The notes: generated by a model not told the origin, from the sequence alone. A stretch of DNA of 21,772 nucleotides from Clostridia bacterium (GCA_017620115.1 JAFZRB010000374.1:1-21772); one strand, 5' to 3'. Numbered from the stretch's first letter, positions 8,440-16,159 are shown. Translations and numbers: made by a program.

Positions 8440-8628
8440 ATGAACCAAGAAGAACTCAGACTCATGAACGAAACGGAACGGCTGAAATACGAGGTGGCCG
8501 AAGAACTGGGACTGACCGAACGGCTGCTGCGCGTCGGCTGGGCCAATCTCACAGCCGGCGAGACGGGGCGCATCGGCGGTATCGTCGCCCGACGCCTTCG
8601 GGGAGACACGCGTCGCCAGTCTGATTAA
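8440..8628 (+). CDS. Small acid-soluble spore protein, alpha/beta type
   Basis: A 62-residue protein containing LKYEVAEELGL and VGWANLTAGETGRIGGIVAR, the two conserved blocks of alpha/beta-type SASPs. These proteins coat forespore DNA, hold it in an A-like form and protect it from UV and peroxide. At germination they are cut by the GPR protease, normally within the first block (here YEVAEE). This member has ETGRIGG where the classical family has QNGSVGG, and a GW pair reminiscent of SspF, so it is likely a minor or divergent SASP. The ATG at 8440 is chosen because GGCAGGGG lies about 8 bases upstream. A GTG at 8431 would overlap that ribosome site. It has its own sigma-G-like promoter and a terminator directly after it, so it is a monocistronic sporulation unit. 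Confidence 0.85.
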   Translation: MNQEELRLMNETERLKYEVAEELGLTERLLRVGWANLTAGETGRIGGIVARRLRGDTRRQSD

Positions 8629-8632
8629 ACGC

Positions 8633-8667
8633 ACTGGAGCGGGTTCACTGACGCCCGCTCCAGTTTC
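8633..8667 (+). terminator. Rho-independent terminator after the SASP gene
   Basis: A perfect 11-bp stem (ACTGGAGCGGG at 8633-8643 with CCCGCTCCAGT at 8654-8664) and a 10-base loop, followed by TTTC, four bases after the SASP stop. It separates the spore gene from the methyltransferase gene. Confidence 0.8.
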
Positions 8668-8706
8668 ATCATGAAGCACACGCACAGATGCTGGAAGGAT
8701 CGCGCC

Positions 8707-9444
8707 ATGTACGAAGAATTTGCCGCCGTCTACGACACGCTCATGGATGATTTTGATTATACGGCCTGGGCGGACTACTACCTGCGCCTGCTCGCCGCGG
8801 CGGGCTGCCAGCCCCGCACGGCGTTTGAATGCGGGTGCGGCACAGGCTCCATGTCCATCCCCTTCGCGCGCGCCGGTCTGAAGCTGACCGCCTCGGATCT
8901 CTCCGAGGACATGCTGCGCGTCGCCCAGCAGAAAGCGCGGAAAAACGGCGTCTCCATCCCCTTCGTGCGCATGGACATGCGCGCGCTCGAGCTGCCGCGC
9001 CCGGTCGACGCCATATTTGCCTGCTGCGATGCGGTCAATTACCTCGTGGATGAAGCGGCGATCATGGCCTTTTTCCGGGCGGCGCATCGCTTTCTGAAAA
9101 CGGACGGCGTCCTGGCCTTCGATATATCCAGCGAGGAAAAGCTCCTGGCCATGGGCGGCGCGTTCTACGGCGAGGACCGCGACGGCGTCACCTACCTCTG
9201 GCAAAACAGCCTGGAGGAGAAAAGCCGCCTCATCACGATGGATCTCACCTTCTTTGTGGAAACGGAGAGCGGCCTGTACCGCCGGTTCGACGAACGCCAC
9301 GTCCAGCGCGCGCACGCGCAGGATGAGATCGTCCGCTGGCTGGAAGCAGCCGGTTTCGGCGACATCAGGGCCTACGGCGACAGGACGCTCCGGCCGCCTG
9401 CTCCGGGCGATGAACGCCTGCATTTTACCGCCAGGCACGAATAG
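8707..9444 (+). CDS. Class I SAM-dependent methyltransferase (YqeM-like)
   Basis: A 245-residue Rossmann-fold methyltransferase. Motif I is ECGCGTG (41-47), the acidic residue binding the SAM ribose is D64 (TASDLSEDML), motif II region is RMDM (88-91) and the post-motif strand is VDAIFACCDAVNYL. The start MYEEFAAVYDTLMDDFDY and the ending pattern (YRRFDERHVQRAHAQDEIVRWL in parts) resemble Bacillus YqeM, a methyltransferase of unsettled substrate. The ATG at 8671 lies on top of the SASP terminator and has no ribosome site, whereas GGAAGGA (8693-8699) precedes the ATG at 8707 by 7 bases, so the shorter form is chosen. hslO follows after 27 bases, probably in the same operon. No promoter was recognised in front of it. 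Confidence 0.85.
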   Translation: MYEEFAAVYDTLMDDFDYTAWADYYLRLLAAAGCQPRTAFECGCGTGSMSIPFARAGLKLTASDLSEDMLRVAQQKARKNGVSIPFVRMDMRALELPRPVDAIFACCDAVNYLVDEAAIMAFFRAAHRFLKTDGVLAFDISSEEKLLAMGGAFYGEDRDGVTYLWQNSLEEKSRLITMDLTFFVETESGLYRRFDERHVQRAHAQDEIVRWLEAAGFGDIRAYGDRTLRPPAPGDERLHFTARHE

Positions 9445-9471
9445 AGACATACATTTGGGGAGCATACTGAC

Positions 9472-10371
9472 ATGACGGACAAAACGCTGAATCTCGACGG
9501 AACGCTGCGGCTTTCCCTCATGGGCGGCCAGGCCCGCGCCTTTCTCACTGAGAGCACGCGCACGGTGCAGGACGCCCGTTCCATCCATCGCCTTTCCCGC
9601 GTGGCCACCGCTGCGCTGGGCCGCCTGCTCACAGGCGCGTCCATGATGGGCTGCATGCTCAAGGACGAGCGCGACAGCCTCACCGCCTACATCAAGGGCG
9701 GCGGGCCGCTGGGCACCGTACTGGCCGTGGCCAGGGCGGACGGAACCGTCAAGGGCTATGTGGACAATCCGGACATCGAACCGCCGCTGCGTCCGGACGG
9801 CAAGCTGGACGTGGGAGGCGCTGTGGGCCGCGACGGACAGCTCACCGTCATCAAAGACCTGGGGCTCAAAGAGCCATACATCGGGCGCGTGAACCTGCGC
9901 TCCGGGGAAATCGGCGAAGACCTGGCCATGTACTTCACCGCCTCCGAGCAGACGCCCTCGCTGGTTTCGCTGGGCGTGCTCGTGGGCGAAGACGTGGTGG
10001 CCGCGGGCGGGCTGATCATTCAGGTCATGCCGGAATGCTCGGAAGCCGCGCTGAAATCCATCGAGGCGAGCGCGCCGATGTTCATGAACATCAGCAAAAC
10101 CTTCGCGGAATACGGCCTGAACGGCGCGCTCGAACAGCTGCTGGGGCATCTCGAGCCGGAGATCATCGCCACATCCCGCCCCGCCTACCGCTGCGACTGC
10201 ACGCGCGAACGCTTCGAGCGCGGGCTCATATCGCTGGGCAGGGACGAGCTGACCACTCTCATCCGAGAAGACCACGGCGCGGAGGTGAACTGTCACTTCT
10301 GTAACCGCACCTACCGCTTTTCCGAAAAGCAACTGCGCGATCTGCTCGAGCGCGCGCAGGCCGACGCCTGA
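9472..10371 (+). CDS. hslO: Hsp33, redox-regulated holdase chaperone
   Basis: A 299-residue cytoplasmic chaperone of full family length. Under oxidative plus heat stress Hsp33 loses zinc, forms disulphides and binds unfolding proteins. The redox switch is intact: CDC (C241, C243) with following TRERFERGLISLG, and CHFC (C274, C277) before NRTYRF. N-terminal landmarks include TAALGRLLTGASMMG, YIKGGGPLG and GYVDNP. The start ATG follows GGGGAG by about 10 bases. Downstream, nine bases separate its stop from the ATG of a TPR protein gene whose GGAGG ribosome site abuts the stop, so these are co-transcribed. Placement before three repeat-protein genes is noted separately. Confidence 0.97.
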   Translation: MTDKTLNLDGTLRLSLMGGQARAFLTESTRTVQDARSIHRLSRVATAALGRLLTGASMMGCMLKDERDSLTAYIKGGGPLGTVLAVARADGTVKGYVDNPDIEPPLRPDGKLDVGGAVGRDGQLTVIKDLGLKEPYIGRVNLRSGEIGEDLAMYFTASEQTPSLVSLGVLVGEDVVAAGGLIIQVMPECSEAALKSIEASAPMFMNISKTFAEYGLNGALEQLLGHLEPEIIATSRPAYRCDCTRERFERGLISLGRDELTTLIREDHGAEVNCHFCNRTYRFSEKQLRDLLERAQADA

Positions 10372-10380
10372 GGAGGTTCT

Positions 10381-11985
10381 ATGCCGGACAAGCAAAATGT
10401 GATGCCTTTCCAGCAGGACGCCGGTTTTTTCGCGCGCCGCGCGCTGAAAAAGCAGAAGGACGGCCGCTTTCAGGACGCCGTCGTGCTGCTGCGCCGCGCG
10501 CTGGAGGCCGCGCCCGACAACGCGGAATACATGCTCGATCTGGCAGAAACCTACAGCGAAATGGGTTGCCCTGTCGAATCGAATCGCTGCCTGCTGCGTC
10601 TCATGACCGATTATCCTGAGCGGAGCGTCTGCTGGTTCGCGCTGGCCTGCAATCTGTTCGCCATGGGCAATGTGCAGGGCGCGCAAAGCGCCGCGCTGGA
10701 ATACCTCGAGCGTGAGCCCGAAGGCGAATACAGCGCGCGGGCCGCCGACATGATAGCGGCGATCCAGCAGGCCGAGCAGCTCCACCGGCCGGCCGACCGG
10801 CGGCTGCTGCGCGTCTACCGGCTGAACGAGCGCGCGGCTTCCCGGCTCAACGGCGAACAGCCCGCCGCCGCCGTGCGCCTGCTCGAAAAGAGCCTTTCGC
10901 TGCGCGACACGCCCGACACGCGCGCGCTGTACGCCTACGCACTGGGAGAGGCCGGCCGTTTGGACAGAGCCGCGCGCGAGGCGAACAGCCTGCTCCGGCG
11001 ACGCTTTCTCCCTCCAGAAGCCCGCGTCAACGCTTTGCGGGCGCTGGTCGCCGCCGGGCAGAACGCGCGGGCGCTCAAAGCGATCGACGCGCTGGACGCC
11101 AAAACGCTCGAGCCCTACGAGATGCGGCGCGTGCTGGACGCGCTTCTTACCATGAAGAGCGACCGTTCCATGCAGGAGCAGCTCAGCCGGGCCCTGCGGC
11201 TCTCGCCGTTCGACCGGGCGCTGCTGCACGCGCAGGCTGCCGCCTTTTTCAACGAGGGACGGACGGAAGACGCGCTCGTGTGGTGGAGGCATATGCTGGA
11301 AATCAATCCGGCGGACTCCGTGGCCTCGGCCTGCGTCGACGCCGTCTCGCGGGGCGAGCCGCCCGCGCGGCCCATTCCCATGACGCTCGCGCTCGCGCCG
11401 GAGCTGGCGCGCCGGAAGCGCGACGCCATCGCCTCCGGCCAGGACAGCGACGCGCTGCTGGCCGCCTGCCGCTGGGCGCTGCTGGAGGGAGACGCCTCCG
11501 CCTGCGCCGCGGCCGGACGGTTGGCCGGGAGAGGCGATCGCGCGAGCGAAACGCTGCTGCGCGAAGCGCTCATCGAGCCGACGCTCTCCCCTGCCGTCAA
11601 GCTGGCCGCGCTCGACGCGCTGAAGCGGCGCGGCGCAAGGGAGCCGTATTTCATCGTGGGCCGCGACACGTTCTCGCCCGGCCCGGAGAACAGCCGCCTG
11701 ACCGCGCCGGGCCGCGTGATAAAAGAATGCCTGGCCGCAGCCTGCCGGCTGGACGACGCGCTCGTTCCGACGTATCTCGCCCGCTGGGACGCCGTGATGC
11801 CGCGCTGCCTCACGCTGCGCCGCGGCGCGCTCCGGGGGCTGTCCGCGGCGCTGCTGGCGCGCACGGCCATGAAGCGCGGCATCGCCGAAGATGCCGTGAG
11901 AAACGCGCTGAACTGCTCGCGCCGGCGTCTGGAATACTATACGAGAAAACTCAACCGACTGACAGGAGATGAAACCGAAGCATGA
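10381..11985 (+). CDS. TPR-repeat protein, cytoplasmic, unknown role
   Basis: A 534-residue helical-repeat protein without signal peptide or membrane segment. Clear tetratricopeptide units occupy residues about 17-125 (ALKKQKDGRFQDAVVLLRRA, then LDLAETYSEMG and ALACNLFAMGNVQGA). Weaker ones follow at 155-240 and at 270-320 (FNEGRTEDALVWWRHMLEIN). The second half (330-534) is Ala/Arg-rich helix with no recognised motif, ending in the basic segment NCSRRRLEYYTRKLNRL, which might be a small helix-turn-helix-like or binding element. TPR arrays bind peptides or organise complexes; no enzymatic residues are evident. GGAGG sits just before the ATG. The stop overlaps the start of the HEAT-repeat gene by four bases (ATGA), so translation is coupled. 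Confidence 0.82.
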   Translation: MPDKQNVMPFQQDAGFFARRALKKQKDGRFQDAVVLLRRALEAAPDNAEYMLDLAETYSEMGCPVESNRCLLRLMTDYPERSVCWFALACNLFAMGNVQGAQSAALEYLEREPEGEYSARAADMIAAIQQAEQLHRPADRRLLRVYRLNERAASRLNGEQPAAAVRLLEKSLSLRDTPDTRALYAYALGEAGRLDRAAREANSLLRRRFLPPEARVNALRALVAAGQNARALKAIDALDAKTLEPYEMRRVLDALLTMKSDRSMQEQLSRALRLSPFDRALLHAQAAAFFNEGRTEDALVWWRHMLEINPADSVASACVDAVSRGEPPARPIPMTLALAPELARRKRDAIASGQDSDALLAACRWALLEGDASACAAAGRLAGRGDRASETLLREALIEPTLSPAVKLAALDALKRRGAREPYFIVGRDTFSPGPENSRLTAPGRVIKECLAAACRLDDALVPTYLARWDAVMPRCLTLRRGALRGLSAALLARTAMKRGIAEDAVRNALNCSRRRLEYYTRKLNRLTGDETEA

Positions 11986-12806
11986 AGTGCATTGATTTCG
12001 ACGCTCATTTCGGCAAATACGCCGAGAAATGGATCGCGGAAAACCGTTCGCGCTATAAGAACATGGACGCGATGGAAGAGGAGATGCCGGAGCTTTATCT
12101 GAGATGGCTGAACGCGAAGGCCGACTGGCTGGACGGGCTCACGCCCGGCGAATATTTCGCCCGCTATGAGAACCCAGAAGAGCTGATCGATCTGATCCGC
12201 GCCTACCACGACCAGAAGGTTTCCGTTCCGGATCAGCTCCTGGAGCGCATCGTCGAGCTGGGCGACGCGTCGGTGGAGCCGCTGATGGCGCTGGCTGCGG
12301 AGGGAAAGGATCGCGCGCTCACGCTGACCGCGCTGAACCTGCTCATCGAGCTCGGCTCCGAGCGGCCGCTCGATCTGTGCCTTGACATCATCGCCGGCAG
12401 CGAAGCGCAGAACGAGCTGACCGAGGTGGCCTCTGAACTGCTCGCGAATCTGGGCCGGAAGGCGGTCGAACCCATCCTGTCGCGCATGCCGGACGCGAAA
12501 AAGGCCGCGCAGGAAGCATTTCTCGATGTTTTATGCAACTTTCCGGGCGACGAGCGCATCTATAATTATGCAATAGACGTTTTCCGGCGCAGCTATGACC
12601 GCCGCGCGCTGTTCGCCTCCTATCTCGGCAAGCTGGGCGACGAGCGCGCCATCGACACGCTGCGCGACGCCCTGACGCTCAGCGATCTCAATTATCTGGA
12701 CTATATCGAGATCGTGAACGCCATCGAGGCGCTGGGCGGCGAGGTGACGGAAACCCGCGACTTCAACGGCGACCCCTATTATGAATCCCTGAAGAAAATG
12801 AAGTGA
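11982..12806 (+). CDS. HEAT-like repeat protein, unknown role
   Basis: A 274-residue soluble protein. The N-terminal 75 residues are charged and aromatic (KYAEKWIAENRSRYKNMDAM; LYLRWLNAKADWLDGLTPGE). From about residue 82 to 255 there are HEAT-like helical pairs: LERIVELGDASVEPLMALA, ALNLLIELGSERPLDLCLDI, SELLANLGRKAVEPILSRM and LGKLGDERAIDTLRDAL. HEAT solenoids are protein-interaction scaffolds; no catalytic motif is visible. Its ATG overlaps the stop of the TPR gene (ATGA). A zinc-ribbon membrane protein follows after 22 bases with a GGGAGG ribosome site, and all sit behind hslO. I do not recognise a characterised orthologue. Confidence 0.82.
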   Translation: MKCIDFDAHFGKYAEKWIAENRSRYKNMDAMEEEMPELYLRWLNAKADWLDGLTPGEYFARYENPEELIDLIRAYHDQKVSVPDQLLERIVELGDASVEPLMALAAEGKDRALTLTALNLLIELGSERPLDLCLDIIAGSEAQNELTEVASELLANLGRKAVEPILSRMPDAKKAAQEAFLDVLCNFPGDERIYNYAIDVFRRSYDRRALFASYLGKLGDERAIDTLRDALTLSDLNYLDYIEIVNAIEALGGEVTETRDFNGDPYYESLKKMK

Positions 12807-12828
12807 CGACATTCGGGAGGATCATTCG

Positions 12829-13980
12829 ATGAAATGCAGCGCATGTGGCGAAGAAAACGCTCAGAACGCCCGGTTTTGCTCTTTCTGCGGAGCCCGGCTG
12901 TCCGCCGCGTCGCCGGATGAGGAGCAAAAGAAGACGCACGGCGAGGAAGAGGTCGTCGAAAAGGCCGCCGAAACCCACACCGCGCAGCCTCTTTCCGATA
13001 ATCCTTATCAGCCGCGCCGCATGCCCACGATCTATGCGGACGGCTCGCCGCAGGCGGCGCGGGAACCGCTGAACGCCAGGGGCAAAGCGCCCAAAGTCTT
13101 CCTCTTCGACGATGAGAAGGAGGAAGAGGAGAAGCGGCAGCGCGAGCTCGACCGCAGTCGTCAGGCCGCGATCCGACGGGCCGAGCTGGAATGCCGCGCC
13201 GAGGAGGATCCCTTCTTTGACGAAGACGACGAGGACGAAGACGACGATTACGACGACGATGAGGAATCCTCCGGCCGCGGCGGAAAAATCTTCATCGCCG
13301 TGATCTCGGTCATCACCGTTCTGATCCTGGCGGTCGGCGCGCTGGCTTTCCTGTATTACACGCCCACGGGAAGTCGGCTGCGCGCGTATTACGGCATGGC
13401 CGCGGACGCGGACGACTACGTTTATCTGGCCGACTGGCAGCTGCAAAACGGCAATGAGGCCGAAGCCGCCTCATCCTACTACAACGCTTTCCTGCTCAAT
13501 CGCGATGATTACGACTTCGCGCTGACCATCGCGCAGAAATTCGAGCAGTGCGGCGCCAGCGAGCGCGCGGAGCAGATGTACATGTATCTGATCGACCGCT
13601 ATCCGCTCGAAAGCGATCCCTACGACTACCTGATGGCGCTGCTGGTGCGCGAGGGCAAGAACGACGAGTATCTCGCGCTCATCGACTACCGCGCGGAGCG
13701 CCAGCCCGGCTACGTCGTACCTGAGCGGTCGGCGGAGGCCGTCGACATGCCTTCGGCCAGCCCGGCCGGGGGCTCGTATACCGGCAGCGTCCACATCACG
13801 CTGTCGGCCGCGGAAGGCGCTTCGATTTACTTTACCGTGGACGGCAGCGACCCGACCACCGCCTCGCGGCTGTATTCGGGCCCGGTGATCCTCTATTCCG
13901 GCAGCTACAGGCTGCGCGCCATCGCCGTCGTCAACGGCGTGGCCAGCGATGTGTTCTCGGCGTCGTATACCGTCAGCTGA
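12829..13980 (+). CDS. Zinc-ribbon, single-TM protein with TPR and chitobiase-C-like domain
   Basis: A 383-residue multidomain protein. An N-terminal zinc ribbon has CSAC and CSFC (C3, C6, C17, C20). A charged linker (residues 25-150) holds an Lys/Arg/Glu coiled stretch near 95-125 and an acidic run at 131-146 made almost only of Asp and Glu. One transmembrane helix follows at about 154-177. Residues 190-290 contain two or three TPR-like units (LADWQLQNGNEAEAASSYYNAF). Residues 308-383 match the chitobiase/beta-hexosaminidase C-terminal or Fn3-associated fold (GGSYTGSVHITL, IYFTVDGSDPT, LYSGPV, YRLRAIAV). By charge the zinc ribbon faces the cytoplasm and the TPR and beta domains face outside. 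The start has GGGAGG 10 bases upstream. Last gene of the hslO cluster; function unknown. Confidence 0.88.
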   Translation: MKCSACGEENAQNARFCSFCGARLSAASPDEEQKKTHGEEEVVEKAAETHTAQPLSDNPYQPRRMPTIYADGSPQAAREPLNARGKAPKVFLFDDEKEEEEKRQRELDRSRQAAIRRAELECRAEEDPFFDEDDEDEDDDYDDDEESSGRGGKIFIAVISVITVLILAVGALAFLYYTPTGSRLRAYYGMAADADDYVYLADWQLQNGNEAEAASSYYNAFLLNRDDYDFALTIAQKFEQCGASERAEQMYMYLIDRYPLESDPYDYLMALLVREGKNDEYLALIDYRAERQPGYVVPERSAEAVDMPSASPAGGSYTGSVHITLSAAEGASIYFTVDGSDPTTASRLYSGPVILYSGSYRLRAIAVVNGVASDVFSASYTVS

Positions 13981-13986
13981 CAGAGA

Positions 13987-14015
13987 TTGACAGCGCGGCA
14001 AAACCGTGGCATAAT
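13987..14015 (+). promoter_or_regulatory. Sigma-A promoter (extended -10) for the nucleotidyltransferase
   Basis: TTGACA (13987-13992), a 17-base spacer, CATAAT (14010-14015), and TGG before the -10 (14007-14009). It begins six bases after the preceding stop codon, so the nucleotidyltransferase has its own start site near 14022 and a leader of about 57 bases. Confidence 0.85.
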
Positions 14016-14078
14016 GAAGCGGCGGAACAATGATCGTTTCAAAAATGATATACGGTTATTCAGAAGGAGGATATTACG

Positions 14079-15002
14079 ATGAAGACTGCGCTCGTCATCA
14101 TGGCCGCAGGCATCGGCTCGCGCTTTGGCGGCGGCATCAAACAGCTCGCCCCCATCGGCCCCAACGGCGAAATCATCATGGATTATTCCATCCACGACGC
14201 CATCGCCGCCGGCTTCAATAAGATCGTGTTCATCATCCGCAAGGATATCGAAGAGGATTTCCGCGAGGTCATCGGCAACCGCATCGAAGCGCTGTGCCAA
14301 AGGCTGGGCGTGGAGGTCGCCTATGTGTTTCAGCGCCTCGACGACCTGCCCGAAGGCGTCGCCCTGCCCGCCGAACGCAAAAAGCCCTGGGGCACCGGCC
14401 AGGCCATCCTGACCTGCCGCGGCACGGTGAAGGAGCCCTTCGGCGTCATCAACGCGGACGACTATTACGGCCGGGAGGGATTCGTCAAGCTGCACGATTT
14501 CCTGGCCGTCGGATCGGACGAACCCAACGCCTATTGTATGGTGGCGTTCCAGCTGGGCAAAACGCTGAGCGAAAACGGCGGCGTGGCGCGCGGGGTGTGC
14601 CAGGTGAGCGCGGACAGCTACCTGACAGACATCAACGAGACCTTCAACATCGTGCGTACCGCGGAGGCCGCCGCGTCGGGCGACCTTCCGCTGGCGCTGG
14701 ATACGCCGGTTTCCATGAACATGTGGGGGCTGACGCCTCAGTTCATCGAATACCTGGCGGAGGGCTTCAAGGCCTTCTTCAACACCATCGCGGGCAACGA
14801 GCTGAAGGCGGAATACCTGCTGCCCAACTACATCGGCGAGCTGCTGCACAGGGGCGTCGCGACCGTGAAGGTGCTCCATACGCCCGACCAGTGGTTCGGC
14901 GTCACCTACAAGGAGGACAAAGAATCCGTCGTCAACTCTATGCGCGCTCTGGTTGAAAAGGGCGTCTATCGCGCCGACCTCTACAGCGATCTGCTGAGCT
15001 GA
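14079..15002 (+). CDS. Sugar-phosphate nucleotidyltransferase-like protein
   Basis: A 307-residue protein of the NTP_transferase fold. The N-terminal signature is MAAGIGSRFGGGIKQLAPIG (8-27), with the Gly-rich nucleotide loop and catalytic Arg15 and Lys21. KPWGTGQA (102-109) and INADDYYG (124-131), with the metal-binding Asp pair, complete the active site. Enzymes of this fold join a sugar or choline phosphate to an NTP, giving an NDP-activated precursor for wall or surface polymers. The C-terminal 100 residues (VSMNMWGLTPQFIEYL; WFGVTYKED) resemble a group of stand-alone nucleotidyltransferases rather than the left-handed-helix forms. The substrate is not predictable and no pathway partner adjoins it. 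GGAGG lies about 8 bases before the ATG. It is a single-gene unit with its own promoter and a strong terminator. Confidence 0.88.
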   Translation: MKTALVIMAAGIGSRFGGGIKQLAPIGPNGEIIMDYSIHDAIAAGFNKIVFIIRKDIEEDFREVIGNRIEALCQRLGVEVAYVFQRLDDLPEGVALPAERKKPWGTGQAILTCRGTVKEPFGVINADDYYGREGFVKLHDFLAVGSDEPNAYCMVAFQLGKTLSENGGVARGVCQVSADSYLTDINETFNIVRTAEAAASGDLPLALDTPVSMNMWGLTPQFIEYLAEGFKAFFNTIAGNELKAEYLLPNYIGELLHRGVATVKVLHTPDQWFGVTYKEDKESVVNSMRALVEKGVYRADLYSDLLS

Positions 15003-15044
15003 CGCCGTTAGGAAACCCTGACGCAAGCATCGTTTCCCCTATCG

Positions 15045-15087
15045 CAAAAAGCAAGGGCCCGTCCGAGCGGCGAGCCCTTGCTTTTTG
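15045..15087. terminator. Bidirectional rho-independent terminator
   Basis: A 14-bp stem (15045-15058 with 15074-15087) and a 15-base loop. The stem carries an A-tract on one arm and a T-tract on the other (GCTTTTTG), so it gives a U-run in either direction. It lies between the convergent nucleotidyltransferase and DUF3048 genes and should stop both. Confidence 0.92.
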
Positions 15088-15096
15088 TATTCACAT

Positions 15097-16071
15097 TCAG
15101 TTGACCAGTTCGAGCTGTTCGGCCTTCTTGATGATCTGAATGAAGGTCTTGCCCGGCTTGAACAGCACGATGTTGCCCTCGTCGTCGTAGAAGGTGGTGT
15201 TGGCGCTCACATCGCTGCGCACCCAGCTGCCGGTGAAGTGCTTGCCGCCGATGAAGTAATCGCAGCGGTTGGTACCGGTCAGGGCCACGACGGGGCGTTC
15301 GATGTCGCCGCCGTACCAGGTGTAATCAGCCTGCATGACGATCACGTTGGCGCACTTGTACTGTTCGCCATTGGCGTCGAGGTTGTCCCTGCGGTTGTAG
15401 AAGCGGTAGTACACGCCCTCCTCGGGGATGTACTGATAGGACGGATAGTAGCCCTGGTCGATGCTGTAGTTGATTCGGAAGATGTTGCTGTTCGTGCCCC
15501 TGACGGTATAGTTCTCGTTGAACGTCAGCGGAGAACGGGCGTGGACATTTTCGGAGTTGATGCCGTCGTAGATCTGGCTGAGCCGGCAGACGACGTTGTA
15601 CGGCGCGACGCGGCTGGTATCGCGATAGAAATCCTTCGAGTTGGTCAGGCCGTCATAGCGGCTGTGGAGCAGGCCCACGCTGTTCAGGTAGTCGTAGATG
15701 CTGGTGCCGGCCATCTGCTGGCCGCCGAAATGCACGAACGTCGCGCCCCAGTCGATGGCGATGTCGATATGGAAAATACGCGCCGAACGAATAGCCTCCA
15801 CCAGCTCGGGGATCGTGTCGTTGAAGATCGCCGTGTAGCGGGTATAGCCGCCGTTGGTGAGTTCCGCCTCATAGATGACGTCGGCTTCGATCATGTTCAT
15901 CTGGGGACGCGCCTTGCCGGTGTTGTCAAACTGAACGGCGATGATCTTCTGCTCCGCCTTGTCGGTCGGCAGGCCGGTCGTCAAAGAATAATTGACGGGA
16001 TCGCCTTCAGCCAGCGCCGCCGCGGAGAACACAAGGATCAGCGCGATAAGCGCACTCAATATTTTCTTCAT
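15097..16071 (-). CDS. DUF3048 (YerB-like) secreted protein
   Basis: A 324-residue exported protein. The signal peptide is MKKI, then the hydrophobic LSALIALILVFSAAALA, with cleavage likely after ALA (residue 21). Unlike Bacillus YerB, no lipobox cysteine is seen. The mature part shows the DUF3048 landmarks: the TGLP motif (32-35), AVQFDN, ARPQ (54-57), ADVIYEAELTNGGYTRYTAI and IRSAR (94-98), then a second domain with FNENYTVRGT, YYRFYNRRDN and GSWVRSD. The fold is associated with the cell envelope, but its biochemical role is not established. The start has AAAGGAG about 8 bases upstream on the minus strand. It has its own promoter and ends at a bidirectional terminator, so it is monocistronic although it lies downstream of clpX on the same strand. 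Confidence 0.9.
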   Translation of the reverse strand: MKKILSALIALILVFSAAALAEGDPVNYSLTTGLPTDKAEQKIIAVQFDNTGKARPQMNMIEADVIYEAELTNGGYTRYTAIFNDTIPELVEAIRSARIFHIDIAIDWGATFVHFGGQQMAGTSIYDYLNSVGLLHSRYDGLTNSKDFYRDTSRVAPYNVVCRLSQIYDGINSENVHARSPLTFNENYTVRGTNSNIFRINYSIDQGYYPSYQYIPEEGVYYRFYNRRDNLDANGEQYKCANVIVMQADYTWYGGDIERPVVALTGTNRCDYFIGGKHFTGSWVRSDVSANTTFYDDEGNIVLFKPGKTFIQIIKKAEQLELVN

Positions 16072-16101
16072 TCAATATCACTCCTTTCGTGATGCGTTGC
16101 C

Positions 16102-16130
16102 ATTATACCATATATGCACCTGTTTTGCAA
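16102..16130 (-). promoter_or_regulatory. Sigma-A promoter (extended -10) for the DUF3048 gene
   Basis: On the minus strand: TTGCAA (16125-16130), a 17-base spacer and TATAAT (16102-16107), with TGG directly before the -10 (16108-16110). This is a near-consensus promoter about 30 bases before the start codon, set in an AT-rich gap. Confidence 0.88.
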
Positions 16131-16159
16131 TACTTATTTTATATACGCCCCGCAGATGA

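Noticed and set aside
7312..11292. A 1326-codon open frame on the minus strand
   Set aside because: It runs antisense to DUF624, the SASP gene, the methyltransferase, hslO and part of the TPR gene, all well supported on the plus strand. Its His/Arg/Gln/Ala-rich composition is what GC-rich codon use produces on the opposite strand, and it has no recognisable domain.
13212..13271. Apparent GAC/GAA/GAT simple repeat
   Set aside because: It is the in-frame codons of the Asp/Glu tract of the zinc-ribbon protein, not an independent DNA repeat.
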